Assembly: GCF_945277285.1 (NCBI RefSeq)
Contig: NZ_CALYPR010000001.1
Location: 372,001 to 436,000, forward strand
Source: an uncultured Bartonella sp.
GTDB lineage: Bacteria; Pseudomonadota; Alphaproteobacteria; Rhizobiales; Rhizobiaceae
Direction: 5' to 3'
Length of the DNA stretch: 64,000 bases
The first letter of the stretch is position 1; every line of letters begins with the position of its first letter. A program made the translations under genes and the position numbers. Under the pieces are notes generated by a model. It worked only from the letters and a program-made list of their open reading frames with translations. It searched no databases and was not told the DNA's origin. Positions 49,099 through 58,536 of the stretch are shown here, piece after piece.

Positions 49099-49869
49099 CT
49101 AACTAAAAGACCGTATCAGGCTGCCTACAAGCAAATTCCACCCGTCTATCAAAACGAAAAACAGGATTTTGAAAGGCAAGGAAATAACTGTTGGTGGCAA
49201 CATCATCATGCCCATAGACATGGTCAAAGTTGCAACAACAAGGTCGATGACCAAAAATGGCAAGACAATCAAAAAACCAATTTCAAAGCCACGGCGTAAT
49301 TCGGAAATCATGAAAGCCGGCACAAGCACACGCAAATCCACCTGTTCACCTGATCCTACCTGAAATGACGGGTCGGCAAGATCGACAAACAGGTCAAGAT
49401 CTTTTTCACGCACCTGACTGAGCATAAACTCGCGGAATGGCTGGCTGATACGCTGGGCGGCCACCTGTTCGGTGATTTCATTATTCATGAGAGGTTGCAC
49501 CCCGCCTGTCCAAGCCTGATTGAAAGTTGGTGCCATGACATAAAAGGTCATAAACAGTGCCAAAGAAATCATGACCAGATTGGCAGGAGCTGTTTGTAGC
49601 CCCAAGCCAGAGCGCAAAAGCGAGAAAGCAATGGCAAAGCGGGTAAAGCTTGTAACCATGATAAGCAAACCCGGTGCAACCGACAAGACAGTGAGCAAGC
49701 CGAACAGCTGGACAATGCGCCCGCTCATCGAACCGCCGCCTTGCGGCAACAGCCCTGAAAGTGCATTGACAGGAGAGGCTGGCGCAGCCGCAGCGCCGGT
49801 TTCTTGCGCATAAGCAGCACCGATGCCGCAAAGTGCGATAACGAGCGTCAACAACACAAGGCGTTTCAT
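49099..49869 (-). CDS. fliP: Flagellar export gate protein FliP
   Basis: This 256-residue inner-membrane protein has a cleavable signal (LVLLTLVIALCGIGAAYAQ) and four further hydrophobic segments. The FliP signatures FTRFAIAFSLLRSGLGLQTAPANLVMISLALFMTFYVM and LVPAFMISELRRGFEIGFLIVLPFLVIDLVVATLTMSMGMMMLPP are both present. It forms the export gate with FliQ and FliR. It overlaps fliL by 4 bp and ends the flgB-to-fliP run. Confidence 0.97.
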   Translation of the reverse strand: MKRLVLLTLVIALCGIGAAYAQETGAAAAPASPVNALSGLLPQGGGSMSGRIVQLFGLLTVLSVAPGLLIMVTSFTRFAIAFSLLRSGLGLQTAPANLVMISLALFMTFYVMAPTFNQAWTGGVQPLMNNEITEQVAAQRISQPFREFMLSQVREKDLDLFVDLADPSFQVGSGEQVDLRVLVPAFMISELRRGFEIGFLIVLPFLVIDLVVATLTMSMGMMMLPPTVISLPFKILFFVLIDGWNLLVGSLIRSFS

Positions 49870-50360
49870 TGTTCCACCACCAGACTGGATATCAGAACAT
49901 TGGTCACCTTGCCATTAGAACGGGTGCGCGCCCGATCAACCAGATCTTCACGCAAATTCATCAACCCCGAAGCACCCTTGATTTGCGCAATAGTGCTATT
50001 TCTCAAAAAGGCCAGAAAATCATTGGAAATTTCAGCGGCCATAGATGGCGCAAGGACTTCCCCCGGTTGTGATACCAACGAACATTCCATGCGAATCCAC
50101 GCATTGTTGGGAGCGGCCATATTGGTCAGAATCGGGTTTAAAACCGTTACACTGCTGTTAGAAGAAATGGTATCGGCAGTCTTTTCTGCCTCGCTTTTTT
50201 CCGGCACCGGTGGCGGCGCAATTTCTTTGCCAATTTGCGACCCCAAGAACCAGCCTCCACCTGCCGCAACCAAGGTCAAAATAGCGCCGGCAAGAAGCAA
50301 CGCCTTTACGCCGCCATCTTTTTTAGCCTTTCCGTCATCTTTCGCAGGCTCTCCAGCCAT
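49866..50360 (-). CDS. fliL: Flagellar basal body-associated protein FliL
   Basis: This is a 164-residue protein. A short cytoplasmic Lys-rich start and one membrane helix (ALLLAGAILTLVAAGGGWFLG, residues ~24-44) precede a periplasmic FliL domain. That domain ends with FLRNSTIAQIKGASGLMNLREDLVDRARTRSNGKVTNVLISSLVVEQ. FliL rings surround stators and affect motor torque. It overlaps fliP by 4 bp; the gap to flgH is about 170 bp. Confidence 0.93.
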   Translation of the reverse strand: MAGEPAKDDGKAKKDGGVKALLLAGAILTLVAAGGGWFLGSQIGKEIAPPPVPEKSEAEKTADTISSNSSVTVLNPILTNMAAPNNAWIRMECSLVSQPGEVLAPSMAAEISNDFLAFLRNSTIAQIKGASGLMNLREDLVDRARTRSNGKVTNVLISSLVVEQ

Positions 50361-50533
50361 AAAAACCTCTTAGCCTTTTCAATAAAACGTTTGCGCCGAA
50401 ACTTTTGTTTATCCATATCACTTTATAGATGAATAAACCTTAAAGCTCCATGCTTTCAAGCCCATATCGCAAGCTTGAAAAATAAGGGAACCATTTTTAC
50501 CAAAAGTTCCCTTAAATTAGCCAGTCATATTCC

Positions 50534-51274
50534 TCAGAATGGGGAAATCTGGTTCATGAGCTGCTGGCCATAAGGCGGTTGTTGAATCTCGCTCATGCGG
50601 CCACGACCACCATAGGAAATGCGGGCTTCGGCAATTTTATTATAATCAATTGTATTGTTACCAGTAATATCACGCGGGCGTACAATACCGGCCACATTCA
50701 AGACACGCAATTCATAGTTGACACGCACTTCTTGCGAACCGTTGATAACAAGATTGCCATTGGGCAGAACATCCGTAACCACCGCAGCAACCGATAGTTT
50801 GATATCTTCCTTACGTTCAACCTTGGCATCACCTTTCGAATGGGCGGTTGAATCCCCATTCACACTGCCGCTATTTTTACCGATAAGGGGATAGGTTGCA
50901 CCCAATGTATATTTGCCATTCGCATCGCGTTTCAAATCGCTCTTATTGTTCAAATTGGCGCGGTCATTGATGAGAATTTGAACAGTGAGCACATCGCCCG
51001 GTTTCATGGCACGCGGATCGCGATAGAAGCTGTTTGACGAAGAACGATAGAGAGAATATTTGCTTTCTTTCGGTCTTGTCGGGTAGATATCCGGATTCAT
51101 TGACGGAGCATAGCCAAGATCAGCGCGCACAGGCGAGAAATCGGGCACCGAGTTAAAATCCTTGGTATTGTAAGAACAGCCTGAAAGCGCAACCGTTGCC
51201 AGAACGACACTGATAAGCGCGACTCTTGATTTACGGATGTCTAAAACGTTTTTCATTTGTTTAACTTTCATCAT
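50534..51274 (-). CDS. flgH: Flagellar L-ring protein FlgH
   Basis: This 246-residue outer-membrane lipoprotein has an export signal ending in lipobox ALSGC. FlgH features follow: YRDPRAMKPGDVLTVQILINDRANLNNKSDLKRD, LPNGNLVINGSQEVRVNYELRVLNVAGIVRPRDITGNNTI and the final GRGRMSEIQQPPYGQQLMNQISPF. It overlaps motE by 4 bp (ATGA). Confidence 0.96.
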   Translation of the reverse strand: MMKVKQMKNVLDIRKSRVALISVVLATVALSGCSYNTKDFNSVPDFSPVRADLGYAPSMNPDIYPTRPKESKYSLYRSSSNSFYRDPRAMKPGDVLTVQILINDRANLNNKSDLKRDANGKYTLGATYPLIGKNSGSVNGDSTAHSKGDAKVERKEDIKLSVAAVVTDVLPNGNLVINGSQEVRVNYELRVLNVAGIVRPRDITGNNTIDYNKIAEARISYGGRGRMSEIQQPPYGQQLMNQISPF

Positions 51275-51870
51275 TGGCTTGCTTTTACAGCCGTTGGCGC
51301 CGGTTTTTTCTCCGGCGGAAGTTTTTGTGCACTCACCAATACTTTGGTCAGATTTGCCGACTTTTCCGGCGGCAATTCATTCATGATGGCACTTGAAATA
51401 CGCGGCGTCAGCTTGAGCATGATGGCGGCAGCGGCAAAATCATCAACCAGATTTAGCTGGGCAGCCGCCGCATCAGGACGCATTTTGGAAATAATATTGA
51501 CTAGTGAATCTTGCGCCTTGGCCAGAAACTCGTTGCGTTTGTTCAGCCAGTTTTCATATTCCTGACGTTTTTCTTCCAAAACCTTGATGCGGTCATCAAT
51601 TTGCGTGCGTAATTGTTGCAATTGTTGGCTCTGCAATTCAAAACGTGCATCAGCCGCCTGACTGTCAATATTGCCGCAAAATTTTTCAATCTCATCCTGC
51701 GAGGCATTGGCAGAGGGAATTGCGCGTGGCGCCGTGGGATTAGCCGGTGTAGATTGCGTTTTCGTTTGCGCAGCAGGTGCCCCGCCCTTTTGCGCCAAAG
51801 CATTGCTCATCAGCCCGAAAACCGGAACCATTCCCAAAATTGCAAGAACTTTACGCCGCGATTTTATCAT
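51271..51870 (-). CDS. motE: MotE, chaperone for MotC
   Basis: This 199-residue periplasmic protein has a signal peptide (VLAILGMVPVFGLMSNALAQ). A coiled coil lies at about 85-125 (FELQSQQLQQLRTQIDDRIKVLEEKRQEYENWL). A C-terminal MgtE_N-like helical segment follows (DDFAAAAIMLKLTPRISSAIMNELPPEKSANLTKVLV). In Sinorhizobium MotE is needed to fold and stabilise MotC. It overlaps flgI and flgH by 4 bp each. Confidence 0.92.
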   Translation of the reverse strand: MIKSRRKVLAILGMVPVFGLMSNALAQKGGAPAAQTKTQSTPANPTAPRAIPSANASQDEIEKFCGNIDSQAADARFELQSQQLQQLRTQIDDRIKVLEEKRQEYENWLNKRNEFLAKAQDSLVNIISKMRPDAAAAQLNLVDDFAAAAIMLKLTPRISSAIMNELPPEKSANLTKVLVSAQKLPPEKKPAPTAVKASQ

Positions 51871-53093
51871 TGCACTACAAGCTCCGCATGAAGTGCACCG
51901 GAAGTCTTGATTGCCTGAAGAATGGCAATGATACCGGTGGGCTTAACACCGATCTGGTTCAATCCTTTAACCAGATTATCAAGATCGGTTCCGCCTAGAA
52001 TGCCGATATTGGAGGTTTGTTCATTTGCATCAACCGCTGTTTGCGGTACAACAACCGTATCGCCGGTTTCACTGAAAGGCTCTGGCTGTGAAGCATAGGG
52101 CGTTTCGGTGACACGAACGGTCAGGCTGCCGTGCGAGATTGCAACGCGCGAAACACGTACTTTTTCACCAATAACGACTGTACCTGTGCGCTCGTCAACA
52201 ACAACGCGGGCAACTTCATCTGTGGGAATTGGCAAACCTTCGATTTCTGCAATGAAACGGGCTGCCGAAATACTTGCCGGTTTTTTCAAGACAACGGTCT
52301 TTGCATCACGCTCTTTTGCTACGGTTTGATGGTAGCGTTTATTGGCAAAAACATTGACAAGGTCGGCAACGCGGATTGCTGTTGAGAAATCAGGATTATG
52401 CAATTCCAGAACAATCTCGCTGTCACGGTTGAAGTTTCCTTCAACTTTACGTTCGACCAAAGCGCCATTTGGAATACGACCGGATGTCGGAACACCTTGT
52501 GTCACTTTTTCAGCATTACCTTGTGCGGCAAAACCTGAAATAATCATATTTCCTTGAGCAACGGCATAAGTTTCACCATCGGCTCCGAGAAGCGGTGTCA
52601 TGACCAATGTCCCGCCTTGCAGTGATTTTGCATCACCCAATGATGACACACTGACATCAATTCGTGAACCCGGCGTTGCAAATGGCGGAATATCGGCTGT
52701 AACAATAACAGCGGCAATATTGTTGGCACGCGAGGCACCGGCAGGCGGGCTAATACCAAGATTGTCCAGCATGGCACGCAAAGATTGTTCGGTAAAAGGC
52801 GAATTACGCAGTGAATCGCCTGTGCCATTAAGACCAATGACCAAACCATAACCAACCAGCTGATTGTCACGCACGCCCTGAATTTCGGCAATATCTTTCA
52901 ATCTTGCAACAACGCCGGGACGGGAAAGATCGGAATAGCGCATCTTTGCCGGATCGCCGCCAGAACCGAGCCATGACGCATCGGAAGCTGCTTCCGAATT
53001 GAAATGGCGAACATTACGGCCACCCTCATCGGCAAATGCGGGCATAACACCCATTAGCAAAGCTGCCAGAAGTCCTAAAGAACGACCAATCAT
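51867..53093 (-). CDS. flgI: Flagellar P-ring protein FlgI
   Basis: This 408-residue periplasmic protein has a signal peptide (GLLAALLMGVMPAFA). The FlgI hallmarks are ARLKDIAEIQGVRDNQLVGYGLVIGLNGTGDSL, RIDVSVSSLGDAKSLQGGTLVMTPLLGADG and the C-terminal LVKGLNQIGVKPTGIIAILQAIKTSGALHAELVVQ. About 40 extra residues precede the conserved region. It overlaps flgA and motE by 4 bp. Confidence 0.97.
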   Translation of the reverse strand: MIGRSLGLLAALLMGVMPAFADEGGRNVRHFNSEAASDASWLGSGGDPAKMRYSDLSRPGVVARLKDIAEIQGVRDNQLVGYGLVIGLNGTGDSLRNSPFTEQSLRAMLDNLGISPPAGASRANNIAAVIVTADIPPFATPGSRIDVSVSSLGDAKSLQGGTLVMTPLLGADGETYAVAQGNMIISGFAAQGNAEKVTQGVPTSGRIPNGALVERKVEGNFNRDSEIVLELHNPDFSTAIRVADLVNVFANKRYHQTVAKERDAKTVVLKKPASISAARFIAEIEGLPIPTDEVARVVVDERTGTVVIGEKVRVSRVAISHGSLTVRVTETPYASQPEPFSETGDTVVVPQTAVDANEQTSNIGILGGTDLDNLVKGLNQIGVKPTGIIAILQAIKTSGALHAELVVQ

Positions 53094-53551
53094 TGCCCAC
53101 CTACCCTGACACTACCGTCAGACAAGACCGTACCACTGACAATACGACCCGAGTCAACATTGCGAACTTTAATAAAATCCCCTGCACTTCCTGGTTCCAT
53201 CGAAACACCGGAAGCAGTGATAACAAGATCGCCAGCACTGAAGATCAGTCTTGTCGATTGTCCACGTTCAACCAGTACAGGATCACCCAGTGACGAAAGC
53301 GAGATCGGGCGGCCTGCTGGCAATGTCCTTTTTGCAACCTTGTTTAAAGCCTGTTTGACATCCGTCACATATAAAGGCACTGCATCAACCTTGATATAAA
53401 ACATTCTTTCGCTAAGACCGACATTGTTAACAGGCTGGCCTGCATAAACCGTCGTGGTCGGAACGAGAAAGCCTATCCTATCCGCATAGGCTTGCGTTAT
53501 CGACATGGCCGACAACATTAAACCAGCAATAAGGAGTGAAAGCTTTTTCAT
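53090..53551 (-). CDS. flgA: P-ring assembly chaperone FlgA
   Basis: This 153-residue periplasmic protein has a signal peptide (LSLLIAGLMLSAMSITQAYA). The ChapFlgA/SAF fold follows (FLVPTTTVYAGQPVNN, LPAGRPISLSSLGDPVLVERGQSTRLIFSAGDLVITASGVSMEPGSAGDFIKVRNVDSGRIVSGTVLSDGSV). It is the short form typical of this order. It follows flgG closely and overlaps flgI. Confidence 0.94.
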   Translation of the reverse strand: MKKLSLLIAGLMLSAMSITQAYADRIGFLVPTTTVYAGQPVNNVGLSERMFYIKVDAVPLYVTDVKQALNKVAKRTLPAGRPISLSSLGDPVLVERGQSTRLIFSAGDLVITASGVSMEPGSAGDFIKVRNVDSGRIVSGTVLSDGSVRVGGQ

Positions 53552-53557
53552 TTTAAA

Positions 53558-54361
53558 TTACCTTAAGTTTTTCGAAACAACTGCCGACATTTCATCCGCG
53601 GCCTGAATAACTTTGGAATTCATTTCATAAGCACGCTGTGCCGCTATCAATTCGGTGATTTCTTTAACAGGATCAACGTTGGAAGCTTCGAGATAGCCCT
53701 GCATGATTGTGCCGTAATTTTCTTCACCCGGGTTACCGGCAATTGGCGCACCGGAAGCTTGTGTCTCGCGAAACAGGTTGTCGCCAACCGCTTCCAGACC
53801 TGCTTCATTGGTGAAATTGATCATATTGAGACGACCGGCCTCAACAGGAGCGGCGTCGGCATCAGGTTGATAGGTAACTCGACCATCTGCGCTCACTGTT
53901 ATGATACCGTTTTTACCAATTTCGTTCGGAACTGTGATAACGGGCTGGACCAGATTGCCGTCAAGTGTGACGACCTGCCCATTTTCATTCAGGTTGAATG
54001 CACCCGCACGGGTATAGAATGTATTGCCGTTCGGATCCTGAATTTCAAAATATCCGCGTCCTCTAATTGCCAAATCAAGTGAATTATTTGTCTGGACAAA
54101 AGAACCTTGCATATTGTTTTTGCGCACAGCTGCTGTGCGCACACCAAGACCGACAATCGCGCCTTCAGGAATGGTTGCCTCGTTCATCATATTCGGGACA
54201 CCAACGGCGCGGTCAGTCGTATACATAAGATCGCTGAATTCAGCACGGGAACGCTTGTAACCGGTTGTATTGATGTTGGCGATGTTGTTTGCAATCACAT
54301 CAAGGTTTGTCTGCTGGGCGTTCATACCGGTGGCTGCAATTGATAAAGATCTCATAACCAT
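53558..54361 (-). CDS. flgG: Distal rod protein FlgG
   Basis: This 267-residue rod subunit begins [44 protein letters not shown]. It ends with [50 protein letters not shown] codons at 54361 and 54355 are both possible; GGGAAAAG lies before them. It sits between fliE and flgA. Confidence 0.96.
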   Translation of the reverse strand: MVMRSLSIAATGMNAQQTNLDVIANNIANINTTGYKRSRAEFSDLMYTTDRAVGVPNMMNEATIPEGAIVGLGVRTAAVRKNNMQGSFVQTNNSLDLAIRGRGYFEIQDPNGNTFYTRAGAFNLNENGQVVTLDGNLVQPVITVPNEIGKNGIITVSADGRVTYQPDADAAPVEAGRLNMINFTNEAGLEAVGDNLFRETQASGAPIAGNPGEENYGTIMQGYLEASNVDPVKEITELIAAQRAYEMNSKVIQAADEMSAVVSKNLR

Positions 54362-54416
54362 TGGACTTTTCCCTTTACTTTCTTGGGCGGCTTAAGTCTG
54401 ACTTGAGCCGAACCGA

Positions 54417-54770
54417 CTAAATCTGCATACGACTGACTTCAAGATAAGCCTGAACGATCTTATCTCTGATGGCGATTGCGGTATTCAATGAGCGTTCGGC
54501 ATCCATTACCGAATTGACAACCTCACGAACCGACACATCGCCACCTTCCATTTTCTGCATCGAAAGGCTTTCGGCTTTTTCAAGATTGCTTCCAACAGCA
54601 CCGGTAACTTCAGCCAGCACCTGATCGAAACTAGGACTTTTTACACCCTGAGCCTGACCTGTAGCTTGCGTGTCTAACGAAGTTGACTGGCTGGCATTGG
54701 CAGTATGTGATTGCCCCAACCTTTCAAGAGCGGCACGTGTTGTTGCTGATGTTAACGACTGAATCATCAT
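54417..54770 (-). CDS. fliE: Hook-basal body complex protein FliE
   Basis: This 117-residue protein links the MS ring to the rod. The conserved C-terminal helices are SFDQVLAEVTGAVGSNLEKAESLSMQKMEGGDVSVREVVNSVMDAERSLNTAIAIRDKIVQAYLEVSRMQI. Its ATG shares a base with the TAA stop of the small upstream gene (TAATG), so it is likely to be translated by re-initiation. Confidence 0.95.
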   Translation of the reverse strand: MMIQSLTSATTRAALERLGQSHTANASQSTSLDTQATGQAQGVKSPSFDQVLAEVTGAVGSNLEKAESLSMQKMEGGDVSVREVVNSVMDAERSLNTAIAIRDKIVQAYLEVSRMQI

Positions 54771-54958
54771 TAAATCCCCGTCATTTTAAATGCTCCGGCA
54801 AGCAAATGAGCCGAGCGGCAAATAACTTCCAGATCTGCTTTATAGTTATTCTCGTCACTTATGTGGATAATCTGGCCTTTAAAGTTGATAACATTATTAC
54901 TCAATTGTTCTTCCAACTTTGAAAGATTTTCATCTTTATTGATTGATATGGTATTCAA
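54770..54958 (-). CDS. 62-residue protein of unknown function inside the rod operon
   Basis: This short frame begins at TTG (54958) with GAGAGG 8 nt upstream, only 4 bp after the flgC stop, and its stop overlaps the fliE start. The product (MNTISINKDENLSKLEEQLS, then ICRSAHLLAGAFKMTGI) is soluble with a helical, partly charged start. The tight fit on both sides argues that it is translated. I do not recognise a family, and I do not recall a gene here in Sinorhizobium or Brucella. Confidence 0.6.
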   Translation of the reverse strand: MNTISINKDENLSKLEEQLSNNVINFKGQIIHISDENNYKADLEVICRSAHLLAGAFKMTGI

Positions 54959-54962
54959 TTTA

Positions 54963-55385
54963 TTAACCTCTCAGCAGGTCAATTGTTTGGGATACGAGAT
55001 CCCGGGCCTGACGAATAACTTGCAAATTCGCTTCATAAGACCGGTTTGCCTCACGCATATCGGCCATTTCTATTATCGAGTTGACATTTGGATATTTGAC
55101 ATAGCCATTGGCATCTGCCGCCGGATGCCCGGGCTCATATTTAACGATATAAGGCGACTTATCAGTGGAAATACGCGCGACTTCAACACCTTGTGCATCT
55201 GCATAGGGGTTAAGAGCGGCTTCAAAACTGACAGTCTTACGTTGATAGGGGTTTGCGCCGGCCGTTGCACCAGTCGAATTGGCGTTAGCCATGTTTTCGG
55301 CAATAATACGAAGACGTGTCGATTGGGCTGTCAGCCCGGTTGTAGCAACACGACCTGCTGCAATGAGTGGATCAGACATGATCAC
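54963..55385 (-). CDS. flgC: Proximal rod protein FlgC
   Basis: This 140-residue rod protein has the N-terminal signature [49 protein letters not shown]. The C-terminus is [45 protein letters not shown]. It overlaps flgB by 4 bp. Confidence 0.96.
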   Translation of the reverse strand: MIMSDPLIAAGRVATTGLTAQSTRLRIIAENMANANSTGATAGANPYQRKTVSFEAALNPYADAQGVEVARISTDKSPYIVKYEPGHPAADANGYVKYPNVNSIIEMADMREANRSYEANLQVIRQARDLVSQTIDLLRG

Positions 55386-55774
55386 GATCCTCCTTTAACG
55401 GTAGCCATCATCATTCGATGGAAAGCCTTAACGATAACGGTATTGAGTGACATTTGCTGGCCGATTTCACCACCTTTACGCATCTCGTCTTCCAGATTGA
55501 CATTATTTCCGGAATGGGTGGTTTCAATTGTATCTTCTGGCCGCATTGCATGGGCTTCCATGCCACTGTCAGTGACATCCATGTGTTTGCTGTTTGTCAC
55601 AGCCATTGTCATAGTGTCATTATTGAGAATAGCAGCGAAGTCTTTTACATCACGCGCTTTGTATCCGGGGGTGTTGACATTAGCAACATTACCCGCCACA
55701 GTTTTCTGGCGCACTGCCAACCATTCTGCTTGTTTATTTGCTAAATCGAAAAGATTTACCGGACCCATTGTCAT
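55382..55774 (-). CDS. flgB: Proximal rod protein FlgB
   Basis: This 130-residue rod protein contains [43 protein letters not shown] and ends with [30 protein letters not shown]. It starts the run flgB-flgC-ORF62-fliE-flgG-flgA-flgI-motE-flgH-fliL-fliP. A promoter-like motif shared with fliF and flgE lies 18-60 bp upstream. Confidence 0.96.
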   Translation of the reverse strand: MTMGPVNLFDLANKQAEWLAVRQKTVAGNVANVNTPGYKARDVKDFAAILNNDTMTMAVTNSKHMDVTDSGMEAHAMRPEDTIETTHSGNNVNLEDEMRKGGEIGQQMSLNTVIVKAFHRMMMATVKGGS

Positions 55775-55791
55775 ATACTCTCTTGAACAGA

Positions 55792-55834
55792 ATAAACAAT
55801 AGGCGCGTAAACTTGCGCGAGACTTGCGTTAAAA
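55792..55834 (-). promoter_or_regulatory. Candidate flagellar promoter/activator site upstream of flgB
   Basis: On the minus strand: CGCAAG-TCTCG-CGCAAG, a perfect hexamer direct repeat at an 11-bp pitch, then 10 bp, then TATTGT (CAAG at 55815-55812, -10-like box at 55801-55796). It is the best example of the motif in the window. Confidence 0.65.
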
Positions 55835-56167
55835 ATAAATTTTAAAAATTTAAAAAATTAATATTTTCAACGGGTTACATAATTTATAATTGTTTTCACG
55901 ATTTGCAAGCTGTCTAAAGCTGCCGAATTCTTCGGTTTTTTTAAACAATGTTCAATGCTCCATGGTTGACATCAGAACACCACACAACTCTCCCAGATTT
56001 GTCGCAAGTGTTACAAGTTCGGGCGTGAAGCATTTATCCGGTTTCTTTCACAAGCAAATACCCTTTTGCCAATTTATAATAGAGATTACTTGAGAAAGTT
56101 TAAGAATATTACAGAAAGTGGCCAGTTACTCTATTACAAACAAAAAAGTTTTATCGGTGAATTCCTT
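55835..56167. other. Gene-free region upstream of flgB
   Basis: AT-rich near 55840-55890. Short open frames on the plus strand look like noise. No terminator hairpin is clear after the 304-aa gene. Confidence 0.45.
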
Positions 56168-57082
56168 TTATTGATTGACCAGAACCAGACCTTTTGACGT
56201 TTTCAGTGCTATTTTTCCACTCTCGCTATCTTTCATAACCCTTACATAATAGCTGCCATCGGGAAGGGTGCTGCCCGGCCGTGCAAACCAGTACCCCTGA
56301 TCATATTCGATCATCGCCATTCCATTGATAACATCCTTGACAACATATGCTTTTGCTTTCGGAGCCATCGGCTTCAAACTTTCACGGTCTTTTGGCGGTA
56401 TTTCACTTTTTGGAAGACCGAGGCCGTTCGACATGATAGCTTTTTGTGAATCATAATCCTGTGTTGCATAAGGATTGACGCGATCGACAAGTTCAAAACG
56501 CGACCGTTTATACCAGCCTTCATGTGGTTTGAATGAACTTTCAGCCGCCGACGCGCTCTTTGGTTCTCCGGCGCCTCCTTGTCCACCAATTTGCAAAGTA
56601 TAAACCACAAATGGCAGGCTCCCGCAGCCAATTGCCAAAGCAAAACAGAAAGTGCGCAACATCGAATCGACAGAATTGAAGATACCGAAAATTGTACCTG
56701 CTGAGGAACCCATAGCCGAATTTGCAACAGTGACTGACTGGAGCGCTGCAAGGCTCGCAGAAATGACAGCCAATCCTTTTTTTAATATGTTTTTCTTCGG
56801 TTTTTCAACTTGACTATAATCCTGTTCGGAATTTTCCCGCAAAACTTCATTAGGATTACGCCAGAACAAATACAGGCCGTGTTTTACCTTGTCATAATCA
56901 TCCCGATTAACCCGATCCGATTTTATGTTTTCGAGATTCTCCAATAGCTTCGCCAACTCGTGCTCGGTGTTTTCACCGCGTTTTTTTATCGCAGCGCTTT
57001 TCATCTTGAAGCCGCCGAAACCTTGATAGTGATCGTTACCAAAGCCTGGGAAAGATGAACCAAAATTTATAATGTCTGTCAT
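56168..57082 (-). CDS. Membrane protein of unknown function between fliI and flgB
   Basis: This is a 304-residue protein. A charged N-terminal ~95 residues (HELAKLLENLENIKSDRVNRDDYDKVKHGLYLFWRNP) precede hydrophobic segments at about 102-125 (GLAVISASLAALQSVTVANSA) and 143-168 (MLRTFCFALAIGCGSLPFVVYTL). A C-terminal domain follows, probably beta-rich (KAYVVKDVINGMAMIEYDQGYWFARPG, DGSYYVRVMKDSESGKIALKTSKGLVLV). It follows fliI by 24 bp, the position that fliJ holds in many bacteria, but it does not look like the all-helical FliJ. Rhizobia also carry a hypothetical gene at this spot. Role unknown. Confidence 0.75.
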   Translation of the reverse strand: MTDIINFGSSFPGFGNDHYQGFGGFKMKSAAIKKRGENTEHELAKLLENLENIKSDRVNRDDYDKVKHGLYLFWRNPNEVLRENSEQDYSQVEKPKKNILKKGLAVISASLAALQSVTVANSAMGSSAGTIFGIFNSVDSMLRTFCFALAIGCGSLPFVVYTLQIGGQGGAGEPKSASAAESSFKPHEGWYKRSRFELVDRVNPYATQDYDSQKAIMSNGLGLPKSEIPPKDRESLKPMAPKAKAYVVKDVINGMAMIEYDQGYWFARPGSTLPDGSYYVRVMKDSESGKIALKTSKGLVLVNQ

Positions 57083-57106
57083 AAGTGAAACTCTCCTGAA
57101 CTTCGT

Positions 57107-58489
57107 TCAAGCCGGTTGATCTTTCAAAGCTTTTGCTAGATCATCATAGGGATCACGCGAGACGGGAGTGTCCGGCCCCTGCCCCATTGCCGCGTAAATT
57201 CGCGGTACCAACACAACTGCCTGATCAAGAACCGGATCCGAGCCGGGGCGATAAGCGCCCATAGCGCGAAGATCGCGCGTTTCTTCGTAGCGCGAAATCA
57301 TTTCTTTCAAACTTTTTACAAGCTTTTTTTGTTCGGCTGTCCAGCTATGCGGGGCAAGACGTGAGATAGAGCCGGGAATATCAATAGCCGGATAACGTCC
57401 TTGGGCAGCAATTGCTCTATCAAGAACGATATGCCCGTCAAGAATACCGCGGATGGCATCTGCAATCGGGTCATTATGGTCATCACCATCAACCAGAACT
57501 GCATAAACTCCGGTTATCGACCCTTTTCCTTCGGGGCCCGGACCTGCGCGCTCCAACAGACGTGGCAACTCGCTAAATACGCTCGGCGGAAAACCGCGCG
57601 AGACAGGTGGTTCACCGGCAGCAATAGCAACTTCGCGGGCAGCCAGAGCATAACGGGTAATGGAGTCGACCATCAACAATACATTGTCACCCAAAGAGCA
57701 GAAATATTCAGCAATGGTTGTTGCCATTGCCGGAGCAAGGCGCCGCATCATCGGGCTTTCGTCTCCTGTTGCAACGACTGTGACAACTTTCGAGAGTTTT
57801 CCCTTCATCGTGTCGTCCAACATATCACGAACTTCACGACCACGTTCACCGGTTAATGCCAATACAACCGTATCAAAATCATCTGTCTGGGTCATCATGG
57901 CCAATAATGTTGATTTACCAACACCGGAACCGGCGAAAATACCAATACGCTGGCCAAAACACAGAGGCGTAAATATATCGATCACTTTCACACCTGTGCG
58001 CAGCCCTTTGCCGACACGAGCGCGTTTCAATGCAGGCACAGCATGAGTTTCGACCGGCATTTTGTTCGGGCCAGCAATAACCGGCCCCAAATCGTCAATG
58101 GCCTCGCCTAAAGCATTCACAACACGTCCCCGCCATGACTTGTCAGGAGCGACAAGCAGTGGACCATTAGGAAATACCGAGGCATTAAGCGCTGGAACAA
58201 GTGTTTCATCAAACGGCTTAATCAATACATGATCTTCATTTACACGAATGATTTCACCACGAGCCAAATTGCGTCCGCAGTCTATCAAAACGCTATCACC
58301 AAGTGCCACATAATCGGAAAGCCCACGTGCCGCAACCGCCACACGCGAAACATCACTTACAACGCCGCCATTACTAACCAAAGGAGAGCGTTGGCGTTTT
58401 TCATGTTCGGCAAAAGCGACAAGAAGCGAAAGCGCATTTGTACGGGAAATGCTCAACGCATCATCATTTTTTTGCTCGGTGTTTTCCAT
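57107..58489 (-). CDS. fliI: Flagellum-specific export ATPase FliI
   Basis: This 460-residue cytoplasmic ATPase resembles F1 beta and energises export of flagellar proteins. Walker A GSGVGKST is at residues 187-194. ALTGERGREVRDML, the Walker B strand VLLMVDSITRYALAAREVAIAAGEPPVSRGFPPSVF and the GRYPAIDIPGSISRL segment are all conserved. Its expected regulator FliH is probably the protein encoded at 42890. It is downstream of flgF with a 47-bp gap. Confidence 0.97.
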   Translation of the reverse strand: MENTEQKNDDALSISRTNALSLLVAFAEHEKRQRSPLVSNGGVVSDVSRVAVAARGLSDYVALGDSVLIDCGRNLARGEIIRVNEDHVLIKPFDETLVPALNASVFPNGPLLVAPDKSWRGRVVNALGEAIDDLGPVIAGPNKMPVETHAVPALKRARVGKGLRTGVKVIDIFTPLCFGQRIGIFAGSGVGKSTLLAMMTQTDDFDTVVLALTGERGREVRDMLDDTMKGKLSKVVTVVATGDESPMMRRLAPAMATTIAEYFCSLGDNVLLMVDSITRYALAAREVAIAAGEPPVSRGFPPSVFSELPRLLERAGPGPEGKGSITGVYAVLVDGDDHNDPIADAIRGILDGHIVLDRAIAAQGRYPAIDIPGSISRLAPHSWTAEQKKLVKSLKEMISRYEETRDLRAMGAYRPGSDPVLDQAVVLVPRIYAAMGQGPDTPVSRDPYDDLAKALKDQPA

Positions 58490-58536
58490 AACTTTGAAAT
58501 TCCATTTTGACGCGAAATAAAACTCGCTTTACCCTG

